A stretch of DNA of 64,000 nt from Microbacterium festucae. GTDB lineage: Bacteria > Actinomycetota > Actinomycetes > Actinomycetales > Microbacteriaceae. Shown here piece by piece: positions 8,213-18,021 of this stretch; within the stretch, counting starts at the first letter, position 1, and every line of letters begins with the position of its first letter. The position numbers and the translations under genes were made by a program. Location of the stretch: the NCBI RefSeq assembly GCF_025421715.1, contig NZ_JAOEFC010000001.1, positions 806,001 to 870,000 on the forward strand, in the 5' to 3' direction. The notes under the pieces were generated by a model. The model ran no database searches. It worked only from the letters and a program-made list of their open reading frames with translations, and was not told the DNA's origin.

Positions 8213-9076
8213 ATGCATGTGAATGAGAATCTGCCGGGGCTGGACGCGGCGACCACGATGGGCGCGGTGACGCTGCTCGTCGGCGATCTCGATGCGCAGA
8301 CCGCGTTCTACCGCGACGTCGTCACGCTGCAGGTGCTCGCCGCCGCAGGCGACACGGTCACGCTGGGCCGTGCGGAGCGACCGCTCGTCATCCTGCGGCA
8401 CGAACCGGCGCTGCGGCACGCGGCCGCCGGATCGGCCGGACTCTTCCACACCGCGATCCTGTTCGAGACGCAGGCCGCCCTCGCCGGCGCCCTCTACAGC
8501 GTCGCCCAGCACGCACCGCACACCTTCACGGGCAGCGCCGATCACCTGGTCAGCCAGGCTTTCTACCTCACCGACCCCGAGGGCAACGGCATCGAGCTGT
8601 ACTGGGACCGCGCCCGCACCGAGTGGTCATGGACGCACGGGCAGGTCGAGATGGACACCCTGTTCCTCGACCCGAACACCTTCCTGCGCACCCACCTGGG
8701 CGAGGTCGACACGGCGACGGATGCCGCGGCGATCGGCCACGTGCACCTCTCGGTCGGCGACGTCGCGACCGCGCGCGCCTTCTACGTCGACGCCCTCGGC
8801 TTCGACGTCACCGCGGCGCTGGGCGGCCAGGCGCTGTTCGTGAGCGCGGGCGGCTATCACCACCACATGGCGATGAACGTCTGGAACTCGCGCGGCGCGG
8901 GGCCGCGCATGCCCGCGCCCGGCCTCGGCCGCGTCGACCTCGCCCTGCCGGATGCCGACGGCCTCGGCGCTCTCGCCGAGCGGCTCCGCCACTACGGGGT
9001 GGGCGTGCGCGACGACGGGCGCACGATCGCCTTCGACGACCCCTGGAACAACGCCCTGCACGCCGTCGTCGCCTGA
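8213..9076 (+). CDS. VOC family protein, two-domain extradiol dioxygenase (CatE-like)
   Basis: A 287-residue protein with two tandem vicinal-oxygen-chelate modules. The first starts VTLLVGDLDAQTAFYRDVV and ends with GNGIELYWDR. The second starts VHLSVGDVATARAFYVDAL and contains GGYHHHMAMNVW. This two-module form is typical of CatE-type catechol 2,3-dioxygenases in Gram-positive bacteria. The metal ligands expected are two His and one Glu, and the candidates are H in VHLSVGD, the HHH run, and a C-terminal acidic residue. No other aromatic-degradation gene is adjacent, so the substrate is open. The ATG at 8213 follows a weak G-rich ribosome site; GTG 8219 is an alternative. Confidence 0.8.
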   Translation: MHVNENLPGLDAATTMGAVTLLVGDLDAQTAFYRDVVTLQVLAAAGDTVTLGRAERPLVILRHEPALRHAAAGSAGLFHTAILFETQAALAGALYSVAQHAPHTFTGSADHLVSQAFYLTDPEGNGIELYWDRARTEWSWTHGQVEMDTLFLDPNTFLRTHLGEVDTATDAAAIGHVHLSVGDVATARAFYVDALGFDVTAALGGQALFVSAGGYHHHMAMNVWNSRGAGPRMPAPGLGRVDLALPDADGLGALAERLRHYGVGVRDDGRTIAFDDPWNNALHAVVA

Positions 9077-9112
9077 CCTTCCGCGCCCCGCCCTCCGCCC
9101 GCAGCTCCGCGC

Positions 9113-9169
9113 CGAGTGTCCAAGACACGCGGCATCCGGCCGGCGCATGCGGCGTGCCTTGGACACTCG
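9113..9169. repeat. 57-bp intergenic hairpin element, family A, copy 3
   Basis: Same termini (CGAGTGTCC ... GGACACTCG) and the same 57-bp length as the copies at 7938 and 8101, but the loop and inner stem have diverged. It sits between the convergent VOC and cebR genes. The rest of this 217-bp gap holds a small hairpin (CAGGGGT/ACCCCTG, 9171-9188) and a direct repeat CCCGCACGCTGAGC (9191 and 9220). Confidence 0.82.
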
Positions 9170-9293
9170 GCAGGGGTGGCGACCCCTGGCCCCGCACGCT
9201 GAGCCCGCGCGGGCCATCGACCCGCACGCTGAGCACGCGCGCACCGACCCGCGCCAGACCCACGGAGTCCGCGGAGCCCGGCCCCGACGCCGG

Positions 9294-10307
9294 TCAGGCG
9301 GTGTCGCGGATGACGAGCTCGGTCTCGAGGATCGTCGCGTGCTGCGGCGATCCGCCGCTGAGCAGGGCCAGCAGCACCTCGACCATGCGCTCGCCCTGGG
9401 CGTACGAGGGCTGGCGCATCGTGGTCAGCAGCGGCGGGGTCGCCGTGGCGACCGACGAGTCGTCGAAGCCGATCACGGCCACGTCGTGCGGCACGCGGAT
9501 GCCGGCGCGTCCGAGCACGTCGATCGCACCGCGCGCCATGAGGTCGCTCGCCACGAAGACCGCGTCGAACTCGGTGCCCGAGCGCAGGATCTGCTCCATG
9601 GCGGCGGCGCCGCTGTCGATCGTGAAGTCGCCCTCGGCGATGGGTCCGGGTTCGAGCCCCGCGGCGGCGAGGGCCTCGCGGTAGCCCTCGACGCGGTCGA
9701 CACCGGCGGGCATGGTGAGGGGGCCGGTGACCGCCGCGATGCGTGTGCGCCCCTTGGCGATGAGGTGCGCGGTGGCGTCGCGGCCGCCGGCGACGTTGTC
9801 GATGTCGACGTAGAAGTCGGTGTCGCGGGCGCGCACCGGGCGGCCGCCGTAGACCAGCGGCAGCACGGCGGCGATGCGGTCGACGAACGTGTCGCTCTGG
9901 TGGTGCGAGACGACGATCGCCCCGTCGACGGCGCCGCTCTGCAGGTAGGCGGTCGCCTTGTCGAGCGGGTCGTCGCTGGCGAGGATCACGTTGAGCACGT
10001 AGCTCGAGCGGCTGATGCGCGAGTTGATGCCGGCGACGATGGCCGCGAAGAACGGGTCGCCGAAGAAGCGCGTGGTGTCTTCGGGGACGACCAGGGCGAT
10101 GGCCATGGTCGACCGGCTCGCCAGGCTGCGCGCGGCCCTGTTGGGCACGTAGTGCAGCTCGGCGATCGCCCGCTGCACCGCCTCGAGCGCGCCGGGGCTG
10201 ACGGCGGTCGAGCCGTTGACCACGCGCGAGACGGTCGAGCGAGAGACACCGGCCACTGCGGCGACCTCTTCGATGGTCGCGGCCGTCCGCGGCGGATCGA
10301 TGGTCAC
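9294..10307 (-). CDS. cebR: LacI-family repressor of the cellobiose operon, CebR-like
   Basis: A 337-residue LacI/GalR protein. The helix-turn-helix with hinge helix covers residues 12-60 (AGVSRSTVSRVVNG, then YVPNRAARSLASR), followed by a periplasmic-binding-protein-like sensor domain. It is the last gene of the minus-strand beta-glucoside locus. CebR of Streptomyces and CelR of Thermobifida bind TGGGAGCGCTCCCA and release it on binding cellobiose. Near-exact copies of that sequence lie before cebE at 15209-15277. The GTG at 10307 is preceded by AAGGA. The assignment rests on family, context and these operators. Confidence 0.85.
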   Translation of the reverse strand: MTIDPPRTAATIEEVAAVAGVSRSTVSRVVNGSTAVSPGALEAVQRAIAELHYVPNRAARSLASRSTMAIALVVPEDTTRFFGDPFFAAIVAGINSRISRSSYVLNVILASDDPLDKATAYLQSGAVDGAIVVSHHQSDTFVDRIAAVLPLVYGGRPVRARDTDFYVDIDNVAGGRDATAHLIAKGRTRIAAVTGPLTMPAGVDRVEGYREALAAAGLEPGPIAEGDFTIDSGAAAMEQILRSGTEFDAVFVASDLMARGAIDVLGRAGIRVPHDVAVIGFDDSSVATATPPLLTTMRQPSYAQGERMVEVLLALLSGGSPQHATILETELVIRDTA

Positions 10308-10341
10308 AGTCCGATGTCCTTCCGGGATCCTCGCGGGATCG

Positions 10342-11790
<1,449 letters not shown>

Positions 11791-11843
11791 GCTTAAGGAC
11801 TCCTCTGGTCGGATCGCGGTCGTGGGGATTGCCAGTGACACCA

Positions 11844-12761
11844 TCATCCCTTGACTGCGCCCGCCATGATGCCGCTGACCAACTGCTTGCCCGCGAGGAC
11901 GAAGAGCAGGATGAGCGGGATCGTGGCCAGCAGCACACCCGCCAGCACGATCGAGTAGTCGACGAAGTAGTTCGCCTGCAGGAGCGAGAGCGCCACCGGG
12001 AGCGTGGGGCTCTGGCGATCGAGCACGATGAACGGCCAGAAGAACTGGTTCCAGGCGCCGACGAACGTGAAGAGGAAGAGCATGGCGGCCGCCGGTCGCG
12101 CCGCCACCACGCCGACGGTCCAGAAGGTTCGGATCTGCGACGCGCCGTCGACGCGCGCTGCTTCGATGAGCTCGTCGGGAACGGTCTGACCGATGTACTG
12201 CGTCATCCAGAAGACACCGAAGGCGCTGGTGAGAGCAGGAATGATGACGGCGCCGATGTTCCCCGTCCAGCCGAGGTCGGCGAACAGGATGTACAGCGGC
12301 ACGACACCCAGCTGCATGGGGACGGCCATCGTCGCCACGACGAACGCGAGCAGCCATTTGCCGCCGCGGAACTTGAGCTTCGCGAAGGCCCACCCCGCGA
12401 GGGTGGAGAAGATGACGACGGATGCTGCGATGATCGTCGAGCTGAAGATGGAGTTCCACAGCGCCAGCCAGAAGTTGACGGCTGGGTCGTTCATGACCGA
12501 GAGGGCGTTGGGGATGAAGTTCCCGCCCGGCAGCCACGACATGTCGGGATCATTGATCGTCGACTTGTCTCCCGAGCCGATCAGGAACGACCAGTAATAG
12601 GGGAAGATCGCCGACACGGCGACCACACCGAGCCCCACATAGACCCAGAAGCCCGCGCGCACGCCCTTGATCCGCGTCGTGCGCGCGTTGCGACGACGAT
12701 CGGCCGCGCGCGGGATGTTCTCTTCGACGATGGCGAGGGGAGGCTCGTTGATCGCGGTCAT
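11844..12761 (-). CDS. cebG: Carbohydrate ABC transporter permease, MalG family (CebG-like)
   Basis: A 305-residue inner-membrane permease with six predicted segments and the cytoplasmic EAA loop (ELIEAARVDGASQIRTFW) that docks the ATPase. The N-terminus is a 40-residue charged extension. It overlaps cebF by ATGA (12758-12761). No ATPase gene is in the locus, which is normal for this family because a shared MsiK-type ATPase is encoded elsewhere. Confidence 0.9.
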   Translation of the reverse strand: MTAINEPPLAIVEENIPRAADRRRNARTTRIKGVRAGFWVYVGLGVVAVSAIFPYYWSFLIGSGDKSTINDPDMSWLPGGNFIPNALSVMNDPAVNFWLALWNSIFSSTIIAASVVIFSTLAGWAFAKLKFRGGKWLLAFVVATMAVPMQLGVVPLYILFADLGWTGNIGAVIIPALTSAFGVFWMTQYIGQTVPDELIEAARVDGASQIRTFWTVGVVAARPAAAMLFLFTFVGAWNQFFWPFIVLDRQSPTLPVALSLLQANYFVDYSIVLAGVLLATIPLILLFVLAGKQLVSGIMAGAVKG

Positions 12762-13783
12762 CGCTGGACGCCCTTCCGTGCACGGCGGGGTGATTTCACC
12801 CCGCGCCCACCCTCGTCGCGCACGAGGCGACGAGTGATGAGCAGGTTGATCACGCCGATGACGACGATGATGATGAACAAGATCCACGCCAGCGCGGCGG
12901 CGCGGCCGAAGTTGAACTGTCCCCAGCCGATGTTGTACAGGTACAGGGTGATCGTCAGCCACTGCTGCGCAGGGCCGCCTTCGCCGGTGTTGTCGAACAT
13001 GCGGGGCTCGTCGAAGATCTGCAGGCCGCCGATCGTCGAGGTGATGATGACGAAGATGAGCGTGGGCCGCAGCGACGGGAGGGTGATGCTCGTGAACTGA
13101 CGGAAGGCGCCGGCGCCGTCCACGGTGGCGGCCTCGTAATACTCGCGTGGGACCGCCTGCATCGCGGCGAGGAGGATGAGCGCGTTGTAGCCCGTCCATC
13201 GGAAGTTCACCATGGTCGCGATCGCGATGTGACTCCAGAACGGATCCTTGTGCCACGGGATCGGGTCGAGGCCGAAGTTGATGAGCGTGTTGTTGACCAG
13301 TCCGTGGACATCACCGAACATGTTGCTGAAGATGAGGGCCACGGCCACCGGTGCCATCACGTAGGGGAGCAGGACACTCATCCGCCAGAAAGTCTTGGCC
13401 CGGATGTTGCGGTCCAGCATGGCGGCGATGAAGATCGCGAGGATGAGCTGGGGGACCGTCGACAACACGAAGATGCTGAACGTGTTGCGCAGCGCCGCCC
13501 AGAATTTCGGGTCGTTCAGGATCCAGGCGTACTGGTCGAACCCGACGAAGGTGCCGGCGTTGCGGATGAGATCCCATTCCTGGAACGAGATCACCGCCGT
13601 GAACACGATCGGGAAGAGGCCCACGATCGCGAACAAGATGAAGAACGGCGAGATGTACAGATAGGGCGAGACCTTCAGGTCCCACCTGCTCAGTCGCTGA
13701 CGGAACGGTATTGCCTGCTTCGGAGGCTTGGCGGTGGGGCGCGGGTCCGGTGTCGTCCGGGCGCGGGTTTCGGTCGCGGTCAC
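12758..13783 (-). CDS. cebF: Carbohydrate ABC transporter permease, MalF family (CebF-like)
   Basis: A 341-residue permease with six hydrophobic segments and the EAA motif EYYEAATVDGAGAFRQFTSI. It pairs with the MalG-type subunit to import the sugar delivered by the lipoprotein CebE. The start is a GTG at 13783 with GGAG 6 nt upstream. A stable hairpin lies in the 90-bp gap after cebE, so permease expression is probably lower than that of the binding protein. Confidence 0.9.
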   Translation of the reverse strand: MTATETRARTTPDPRPTAKPPKQAIPFRQRLSRWDLKVSPYLYISPFFILFAIVGLFPIVFTAVISFQEWDLIRNAGTFVGFDQYAWILNDPKFWAALRNTFSIFVLSTVPQLILAIFIAAMLDRNIRAKTFWRMSVLLPYVMAPVAVALIFSNMFGDVHGLVNNTLINFGLDPIPWHKDPFWSHIAIATMVNFRWTGYNALILLAAMQAVPREYYEAATVDGAGAFRQFTSITLPSLRPTLIFVIITSTIGGLQIFDEPRMFDNTGEGGPAQQWLTITLYLYNIGWGQFNFGRAAALAWILFIIIVVIGVINLLITRRLVRDEGGRGVKSPRRARKGVQR

Positions 13784-13822
13784 GTGTGGCTCCGTCGGCA
13801 GGTGAAGAGGTCAGTGAAAGAG

Positions 13823-13861
13823 AAGTGCCGGCCACGCCGCTGCGCAGCGCGGCCGGCACTT
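13823..13861 (-). terminator. Hairpin between cebE and cebF, probable attenuator or 3' stabiliser
   Basis: The arms AAGTGCCGGCC (13823-13833) and GGCCGGCACTT (13851-13861) pair perfectly around a 17-nt loop that is itself partly self-complementary. The hairpin starts 13 nt after the cebE stop. In binding-protein-dependent operons such a hairpin often leaves the binding-protein mRNA more abundant than that of the permease. Confidence 0.65.
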
Positions 13862-13873
13862 CAGATCACGAGG

Positions 13874-15151
13874 TCAGAACGCTTCGACCTCGGTGACGTA
13901 GGTGTTCCAAGCGGTCGACTCGTCTTCGGTTCCGTCGAAGACGCGGTTGACTGCGTTCTGGAGCGCATCGTGGTACTTGTAGTAGTCCGCGCTCTTGTAC
14001 GGCAGCACGGTCACGGCCTCGGCGCGGTCGGCACCGATCTCACCGGTCTTGGCCCCGCCGAAGTAGTCGTTGACGAAGCCGGTCAGATCGTCGTTGGTGT
14101 ACGCGTCCTTCTGGCTGGGGAACGCACCGACGTTGACGAAGGCCTCCACCTGCTGCTCCGGCGCGGACAGCCACGCGGCCAGCTCCTGGGCTTCCTTGAC
14201 GTGCTTGCCGTTGGCGGGGACGGTCAGGTACGAACCGCCCCAGTTGCCGCCGCCGTTGGGGAAGACGTTGGCGATCTTCCAATCGCTGACCTCGGGGGCG
14301 TAGCCCGCGATGATGCCCTGCATCCACCCGGGGCACAGCACCGTGGCGAACTCGTCGGACTGGAACGCGGCGATCCAGTCGTCGCCCCACTGCGCGGAGT
14401 ACGCCGAGTTCGGGACGGCACGCTCGACGACGTCCTTGTACGCCTTCTCGACCTCGGGGTTGCTCGTCGCGATGACGGTGCCGTCAGGCTCGTCGTAGGT
14501 GTACTCCATCTGGTTCACGATGCCCTGGAGCACCGAGTTGGCGGAGTCGATCATCGCCTTCCCCGTCGCCGCCTTGTACTTGTCGGCCACCGAGAAGTAG
14601 TTGTCCCAGTCGCCGTTGAACAGCGTCTCGACGTCGGCGGGCTCGGTGGGCAGTCCCGCCGCGGCGAACAGCTCGCTGCGGTAGCAGATCGCCTGCGGTC
14701 CGATGTCAGTGCCGTAGCCGATGAGGTTGCCGTCGGCGTCCGTCGCCGCCTTCTCCTTCCAGTCCAGCCAGCGACCCTTCAGGTCGTCGGGGACCGGCGC
14801 GAGGAGGTCGGAGTACTGGAGCGCCTCGGCCAGCCAGTCCACTTCCACCGCCTCGATGTCGGCGAGACCGTCCTTGCCCAGCTTCTGGAAGAAGTTCTTG
14901 CGCGCGTCGCCGGACTCGGCTGCCTTGTTGTGGACGATCGTGATGTTCGGGTGCTCGTCCTCGTACTTCTGCAGGAACTCGTCCGTGTAGCCGAAGTTGT
15001 TGAACGTGGCCACCGTCAGCGTGATCTTCTCGCCGTCGGCGCTGCCGGTGGACCCGGAGTCCGCGCTGCCGGCGCATCCGGCGAGCACGATCGCTGTGGT
15101 TGTCGCGACACCGGCCACGAGGCCGATCCGTCGCAGTGCGCGTGTATTCAC
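13874..15151 (-). CDS. cebE: Cellobiose/sugar ABC transporter substrate-binding lipoprotein (CebE-like)
   Basis: A 425-residue family-1 extracellular solute-binding protein. The signal peptide is type II: RALRR, a hydrophobic core, then VLAGC with the lipid-modified Cys at residue 26. A Gly/Ser-rich linker precedes the binding domain. It is the first gene of the operon, read toward cebF-cebG-bglC-cebR. A GTG at 15151 follows AAGGAG at 6 nt. Three CebR-type boxes lie 58-126 bp upstream of the start. The cellobiose assignment comes from these boxes and the locus order, not from the protein alone. Confidence 0.88.
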   Translation of the reverse strand: MNTRALRRIGLVAGVATTTAIVLAGCAGSADSGSTGSADGEKITLTVATFNNFGYTDEFLQKYEDEHPNITIVHNKAAESGDARKNFFQKLGKDGLADIEAVEVDWLAEALQYSDLLAPVPDDLKGRWLDWKEKAATDADGNLIGYGTDIGPQAICYRSELFAAAGLPTEPADVETLFNGDWDNYFSVADKYKAATGKAMIDSANSVLQGIVNQMEYTYDEPDGTVIATSNPEVEKAYKDVVERAVPNSAYSAQWGDDWIAAFQSDEFATVLCPGWMQGIIAGYAPEVSDWKIANVFPNGGGNWGGSYLTVPANGKHVKEAQELAAWLSAPEQQVEAFVNVGAFPSQKDAYTNDDLTGFVNDYFGGAKTGEIGADRAEAVTVLPYKSADYYKYHDALQNAVNRVFDGTEDESTAWNTYVTEVEAF

Positions 15152-15208
15152 GTGTCACTCCTTTGTGGTGTGTGGGTGCAGAACTCGCCCGGCAGATTCC
15201 CGACGTGG

Positions 15209-15222
15209 TGGGAGCGCTCTCA
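15209..15222. promoter_or_regulatory. CebR-type operator box 1 (TGGGAGCGCTCTCA)
   Basis: One mismatch to the TGGGAGCGCTCCCA operator known for CebR/CelR regulators. It is the box nearest the cebE start (58 bp). Confidence 0.82.
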
Positions 15223-15241
15223 CCGGACAGATGTCACCATA

Positions 15242-15255
15242 TGGGATCGCTCCCA
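15242..15255. promoter_or_regulatory. CebR-type operator box 2 (TGGGATCGCTCCCA)
   Basis: One mismatch to TGGGAGCGCTCCCA. Its centre is 33 bp from box 1, about three helical turns, so both boxes face the same side of the DNA. Confidence 0.82.
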
Positions 15256-15263
15256 CGACTGCA

Positions 15264-15277
15264 AGGGAGCGCTCCCA
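15264..15277. promoter_or_regulatory. CebR-type operator box 3 (AGGGAGCGCTCCCA)
   Basis: One mismatch, at the first base, to TGGGAGCGCTCCCA. Its centre is 22 bp from box 2, about two helical turns. Confidence 0.82.
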
Positions 15278-15411
15278 TGGACGGGTCACGATTCGATCAC
15301 GACAGCGTGACGACCCTCGGATGCCGCCGGTGCGGGCATCCGGGCGGGCAGGTGCGGGCGGCACCCGTAGACTGGGGGCGCATCCCTTCCCGCGACTTTT
15401 CGGAGCCTCGA

Positions 15412-15657
15412 ATGCCCACCATCGTCGTCGACGTCATGCCCAAGGCCGAGCTGCTGGACCCGCAGGGGAAGGCCGTCGCCGGCGCCCTCTCGCGTCTCGG
15501 CCACGAAGGCATCTCGGGGGTGCGCATCGGCAAGCGCTTCGAGCTGACCGTCGACGTCGCCGACGAGGCGACCCTCGCCGCCGTCACGAAGATCGCCGAC
15601 GAGATCCTGTCGAACTCGGTCATCGAGGACGTCGTGGGCATCGAGGTCGTCGAGTGA
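15412..15657 (+). CDS. purS: Phosphoribosylformylglycinamidine synthase subunit PurS
   Basis: An 81-residue protein. PTIVVDVMPKAELLDPQGKA and the GVRIGKRFEL stretch are typical of the small dimeric subunit that bridges PurQ and PurL in the fourth step of purine synthesis. The ATG at 15412 follows CGGAG. A TAGACT hexamer at 15368 may be the -10 element. The stop overlaps the purQ start (GTGA). purL is not in the window. Confidence 0.93.
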   Translation: MPTIVVDVMPKAELLDPQGKAVAGALSRLGHEGISGVRIGKRFELTVDVADEATLAAVTKIADEILSNSVIEDVVGIEVVE

Positions 15658-16361
15658 CCGTCCGCGTCGGGGTCATCACCTTCCCCGGCTCGCTCGACGA
15701 CGTCGACGCGCAGCGCGCGATCCGCTTCGCCGGCGCCGAGCCGGTGGCCCTGTGGCACGGCGCGCACGACCTCGAGGGCGTCGACGCCCTCGTGCTGCCG
15801 GGAGGCTTCAGCTACGGCGACTACCTGCGCGCCGGCGCGATCGCCGCGCACTCGCCGATTATGGCCGAGGTCAAAGACGCCGCGGCGGCCGGCATGCCTG
15901 TGCTCGGCATCTGCAACGGCTTCCAGATGCTCGTCGAGGCGCACCTGCTGCCCGGCGGCCTCATCCGCAACGCCCACCAGCAGTTCATCCGCCGCGACCA
16001 GCGCCTGCGGGTCGAGAACGCGTCGACGGCGTGGACGAGCGGCTTCGAGACCGGGCAGGAGATCACCATCCCGTTGAAGAACGGTGACGGCGGCTACATC
16101 TGCTCGGCCGAGACCCTGGCCCGCATCGAGGGCGACGGCCTGGTGGCGTTCCGCTACGTCGGCGTCAACCCGAACGGCTCGCTCGACGACATCGCCGGCG
16201 TCGCCAACGAGCGCGGCAACGTGGTCGGCCTCATGCCGCACCCCGAGCACGCCGTCGAGCCGGGCTTCGGCCCCGACACCGCCGACGCCATGCGCTCCGG
16301 CGTCGACGGACTCACCTTCTTCACCTCGGCGGTCGCCGCCGTCGTGGCATCCGCCGCCTGA
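15654..16361 (+). CDS. purQ: Phosphoribosylformylglycinamidine synthase, glutaminase subunit PurQ
   Basis: A 235-residue class I glutamine amidotransferase. The nucleophile Cys lies in GMPVLGICNGFQML, with VLPGGFSYGDYLRAGA upstream and the catalytic His-Glu pair in MPHPEHAVE near the C-terminus. It supplies ammonia to PurL. The GTG start at 15654 overlaps the purS stop, so the two are translationally coupled. Confidence 0.95.
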   Translation: MTVRVGVITFPGSLDDVDAQRAIRFAGAEPVALWHGAHDLEGVDALVLPGGFSYGDYLRAGAIAAHSPIMAEVKDAAAAGMPVLGICNGFQMLVEAHLLPGGLIRNAHQQFIRRDQRLRVENASTAWTSGFETGQEITIPLKNGDGGYICSAETLARIEGDGLVAFRYVGVNPNGSLDDIAGVANERGNVVGLMPHPEHAVEPGFGPDTADAMRSGVDGLTFFTSAVAAVVASAA

Positions 16362-16387
16362 CCCGCCTCGCGGGGCGGTGCGTGTCG

Positions 16388-16816
16388 TCAGACGGTGCCG
16401 GCCGGCGGCCAGAGCCCGATGACCAGTGACATCACGATCACCGACACGAGCTCCTGACCGATGGTGAGCACCGTCAGCTGCGACGGGCGCCCCTCGAACA
16501 CGTCGTGCGTGATGACGCGCGCCGCGGTGAAGCCGGCCCACAGCGTGAGGCCCGTCACGAGCGCCGCGCCCAGATAGCCGCCGCCGTAGAAGTGCCACGC
16601 GATCGCCACCGACCCGGCCAGCACCCACGCGGTGAGGAACGTGACGGCCAACGCCACGAGCATCGGGATCGCGATGCTCGGGTTCTCGCGCGGCTCGATG
16701 CGCGCCAGCCGCTGCCAGCGGTCGACGAACAGCGCCTTCGAGTACCAGAGCGCGCCGACGCCCATCGCCAGCACGGTCGCGATGAGCACGGCCCAGTAGT
16801 TGATCTCGGGAATCAT
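16388..16816 (-). CDS. DUF1761 membrane protein
   Basis: A 142-residue protein with four hydrophobic segments. The N-terminus NYWAVLIATVLAMGVGALWYS and the central Trp/Gly-rich segments match DUF1761, a small integral membrane family of unknown function. It is convergent with purQ (26-bp gap) and divergent from the dehydrogenase. The start at 16816 gives the usual family length. Confidence 0.8.
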   Translation of the reverse strand: MIPEINYWAVLIATVLAMGVGALWYSKALFVDRWQRLARIEPRENPSIAIPMLVALAVTFLTAWVLAGSVAIAWHFYGGGYLGAALVTGLTLWAGFTAARVITHDVFEGRPSQLTVLTIGQELVSVIVMSLVIGLWPPAGTV

Positions 16817-16887
16817 GGGCACCTCCGAGGCCGAGCGTAGCGCCCCGGCATCCGTTCGGTGGGGATGGGGCGGGGTGGGTGGGGTGG

Positions 16888-16952
16888 GCACCCGATTCGG
16901 AGCATGGCGCCCATATCGGAGGATCGCGGCGAAAGCATCCGAATCGGGTGCC
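16888..16952. repeat. 65-bp intergenic hairpin element, family D (single copy here)
   Basis: Perfect 15-bp arms GGCACCCGATTCGGA (16888-16902) and TCCGAATCGGGTGCC (16938-16952) enclose a 35-nt middle whose flanks pair imperfectly. It lies between divergent genes, so it is not a plain terminator. The rest of this 270-bp gap is a CCGC/CGCC-rich simple run (16990-17060). Confidence 0.75.
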
Positions 16953-17086
16953 GACCTCCGAGTTCGGTGCGGGGGACGGATGCCGAGGGCCGCGGCCCCG
17001 CCGCGCCGCGCCGCCCGCTGCCCCGCCCCGCCGCGCCGCCCCGCCCCGCCGCGCCGCCCGCCGCGCGGGACAGGTAGCGTCGAAGG

Positions 17087-18004
17087 ATGAGCCTCGTCGT
17101 CACCGTGCCCTCCGCCGAACTCGCCGCCGACCTCTCCCCCGCGCCCGACGGCGTCGAGGTGCTCGTGTGGGACATGTCGGGGCCCGCGCCGCGTGCGCGC
17201 ATCGACATCGTCGTGCCGCCGTACATGTCGCAGGGCACGACGCTGCCGCGACTGGCCGAGATCGAGGTCGGGCTCGTGCAGGGGCAGTCGATCGGATACG
17301 AGGGCGTCGACCGGATGCTGCCGCCCGGGGTCGTGTTCGCCAACGCCGCGACCGTGCACGAGACCTCGACCTCGGAGCTGGCGCTCGCGCTGACCCTGTC
17401 GGCGCAGCGACTCATCCCGCAGTCGGTGCGCAACCAGCTCGAGCACCGGTGGGAGGGCGCGTACGCGCAGAGCCTCGCCGACCGGCGCGTGCTGCTGCTG
17501 GGCTACGGCGGGGTGGGCAAGGCCGTCGCCGCACGGCTGCGGCCCTTCGAGGTCGACATCGTGCCGGTGGCCTCGCGCGCCCGCGTCGAAGATGGCGTGC
17601 AGGTGCACGGCGTCGACGAACTGGCATCCCTGCTGCCGTCGGCCGAGATCGTGATCCTCACCCTTCCCGGCGGGGATGCCACGCGGCACATCATCGGCGA
17701 GGCCGAGCTGGCGGCGCTGCCCGACGGGGCGCTGATCGTCAACGTCGGGCGGGGGCCGCTGATCGACACCGACGCGCTCGTCGCACACGTGCAGCGGGGG
17801 CGCATCCGTGCCGCGCTCGATGTGACCGACCCCGAGCCGCTGCCCGCCGACCACCCGCTGTGGGACCTCGACGGGGTGCTCATCGTGCCGCACCTCGGCG
17901 GCAACTCGTCGGCCATGCGCCCGCGCATCGCGGCGCTCGTGTCGCGCCAGATCGGCCACCTGCTCGCCGGCGAGACCCCCGAGAACATCGTCCTGCGCAC
18001 CTGA
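17087..18004 (+). CDS. D-isomer-specific 2-hydroxyacid dehydrogenase
   Basis: A 305-residue NAD-binding dehydrogenase. The nucleotide motif GYGGVG is at residues 139-144. It is followed by VNVGRGPLIDTDALV and the DVTDPEPLPADHPLW stretch, in which the catalytic acidic residue normally lies, and PHLGGNSS with the catalytic His. The substrate could be phosphoglycerate, glyoxylate or another 2-oxoacid; the sequence does not decide. TAGCGT (17075-17080) ends 6 nt before the ATG, which suggests a leaderless transcript. Confidence 0.88.
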   Translation: MSLVVTVPSAELAADLSPAPDGVEVLVWDMSGPAPRARIDIVVPPYMSQGTTLPRLAEIEVGLVQGQSIGYEGVDRMLPPGVVFANAATVHETSTSELALALTLSAQRLIPQSVRNQLEHRWEGAYAQSLADRRVLLLGYGGVGKAVAARLRPFEVDIVPVASRARVEDGVQVHGVDELASLLPSAEIVILTLPGGDATRHIIGEAELAALPDGALIVNVGRGPLIDTDALVAHVQRGRIRAALDVTDPEPLPADHPLWDLDGVLIVPHLGGNSSAMRPRIAALVSRQIGHLLAGETPENIVLRT

Positions 18005-18021
18005 CCTCGCCGCGGGGGGCG

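Noticed and set aside
7626..8256. Two overlapping minus-strand open frames of 181 codons across the family A repeats
   Set aside because: They consist of translated repeat (MPRVLDTRPG-like runs) with no ribosome site, and they overlap both the permease and VOC genes.
7938..9169. Considered as a CRISPR array
   Set aside because: Repeats are palindromic along their whole length, only three in number, spaced from about 100 bp to 950 bp apart, and no cas gene is near.
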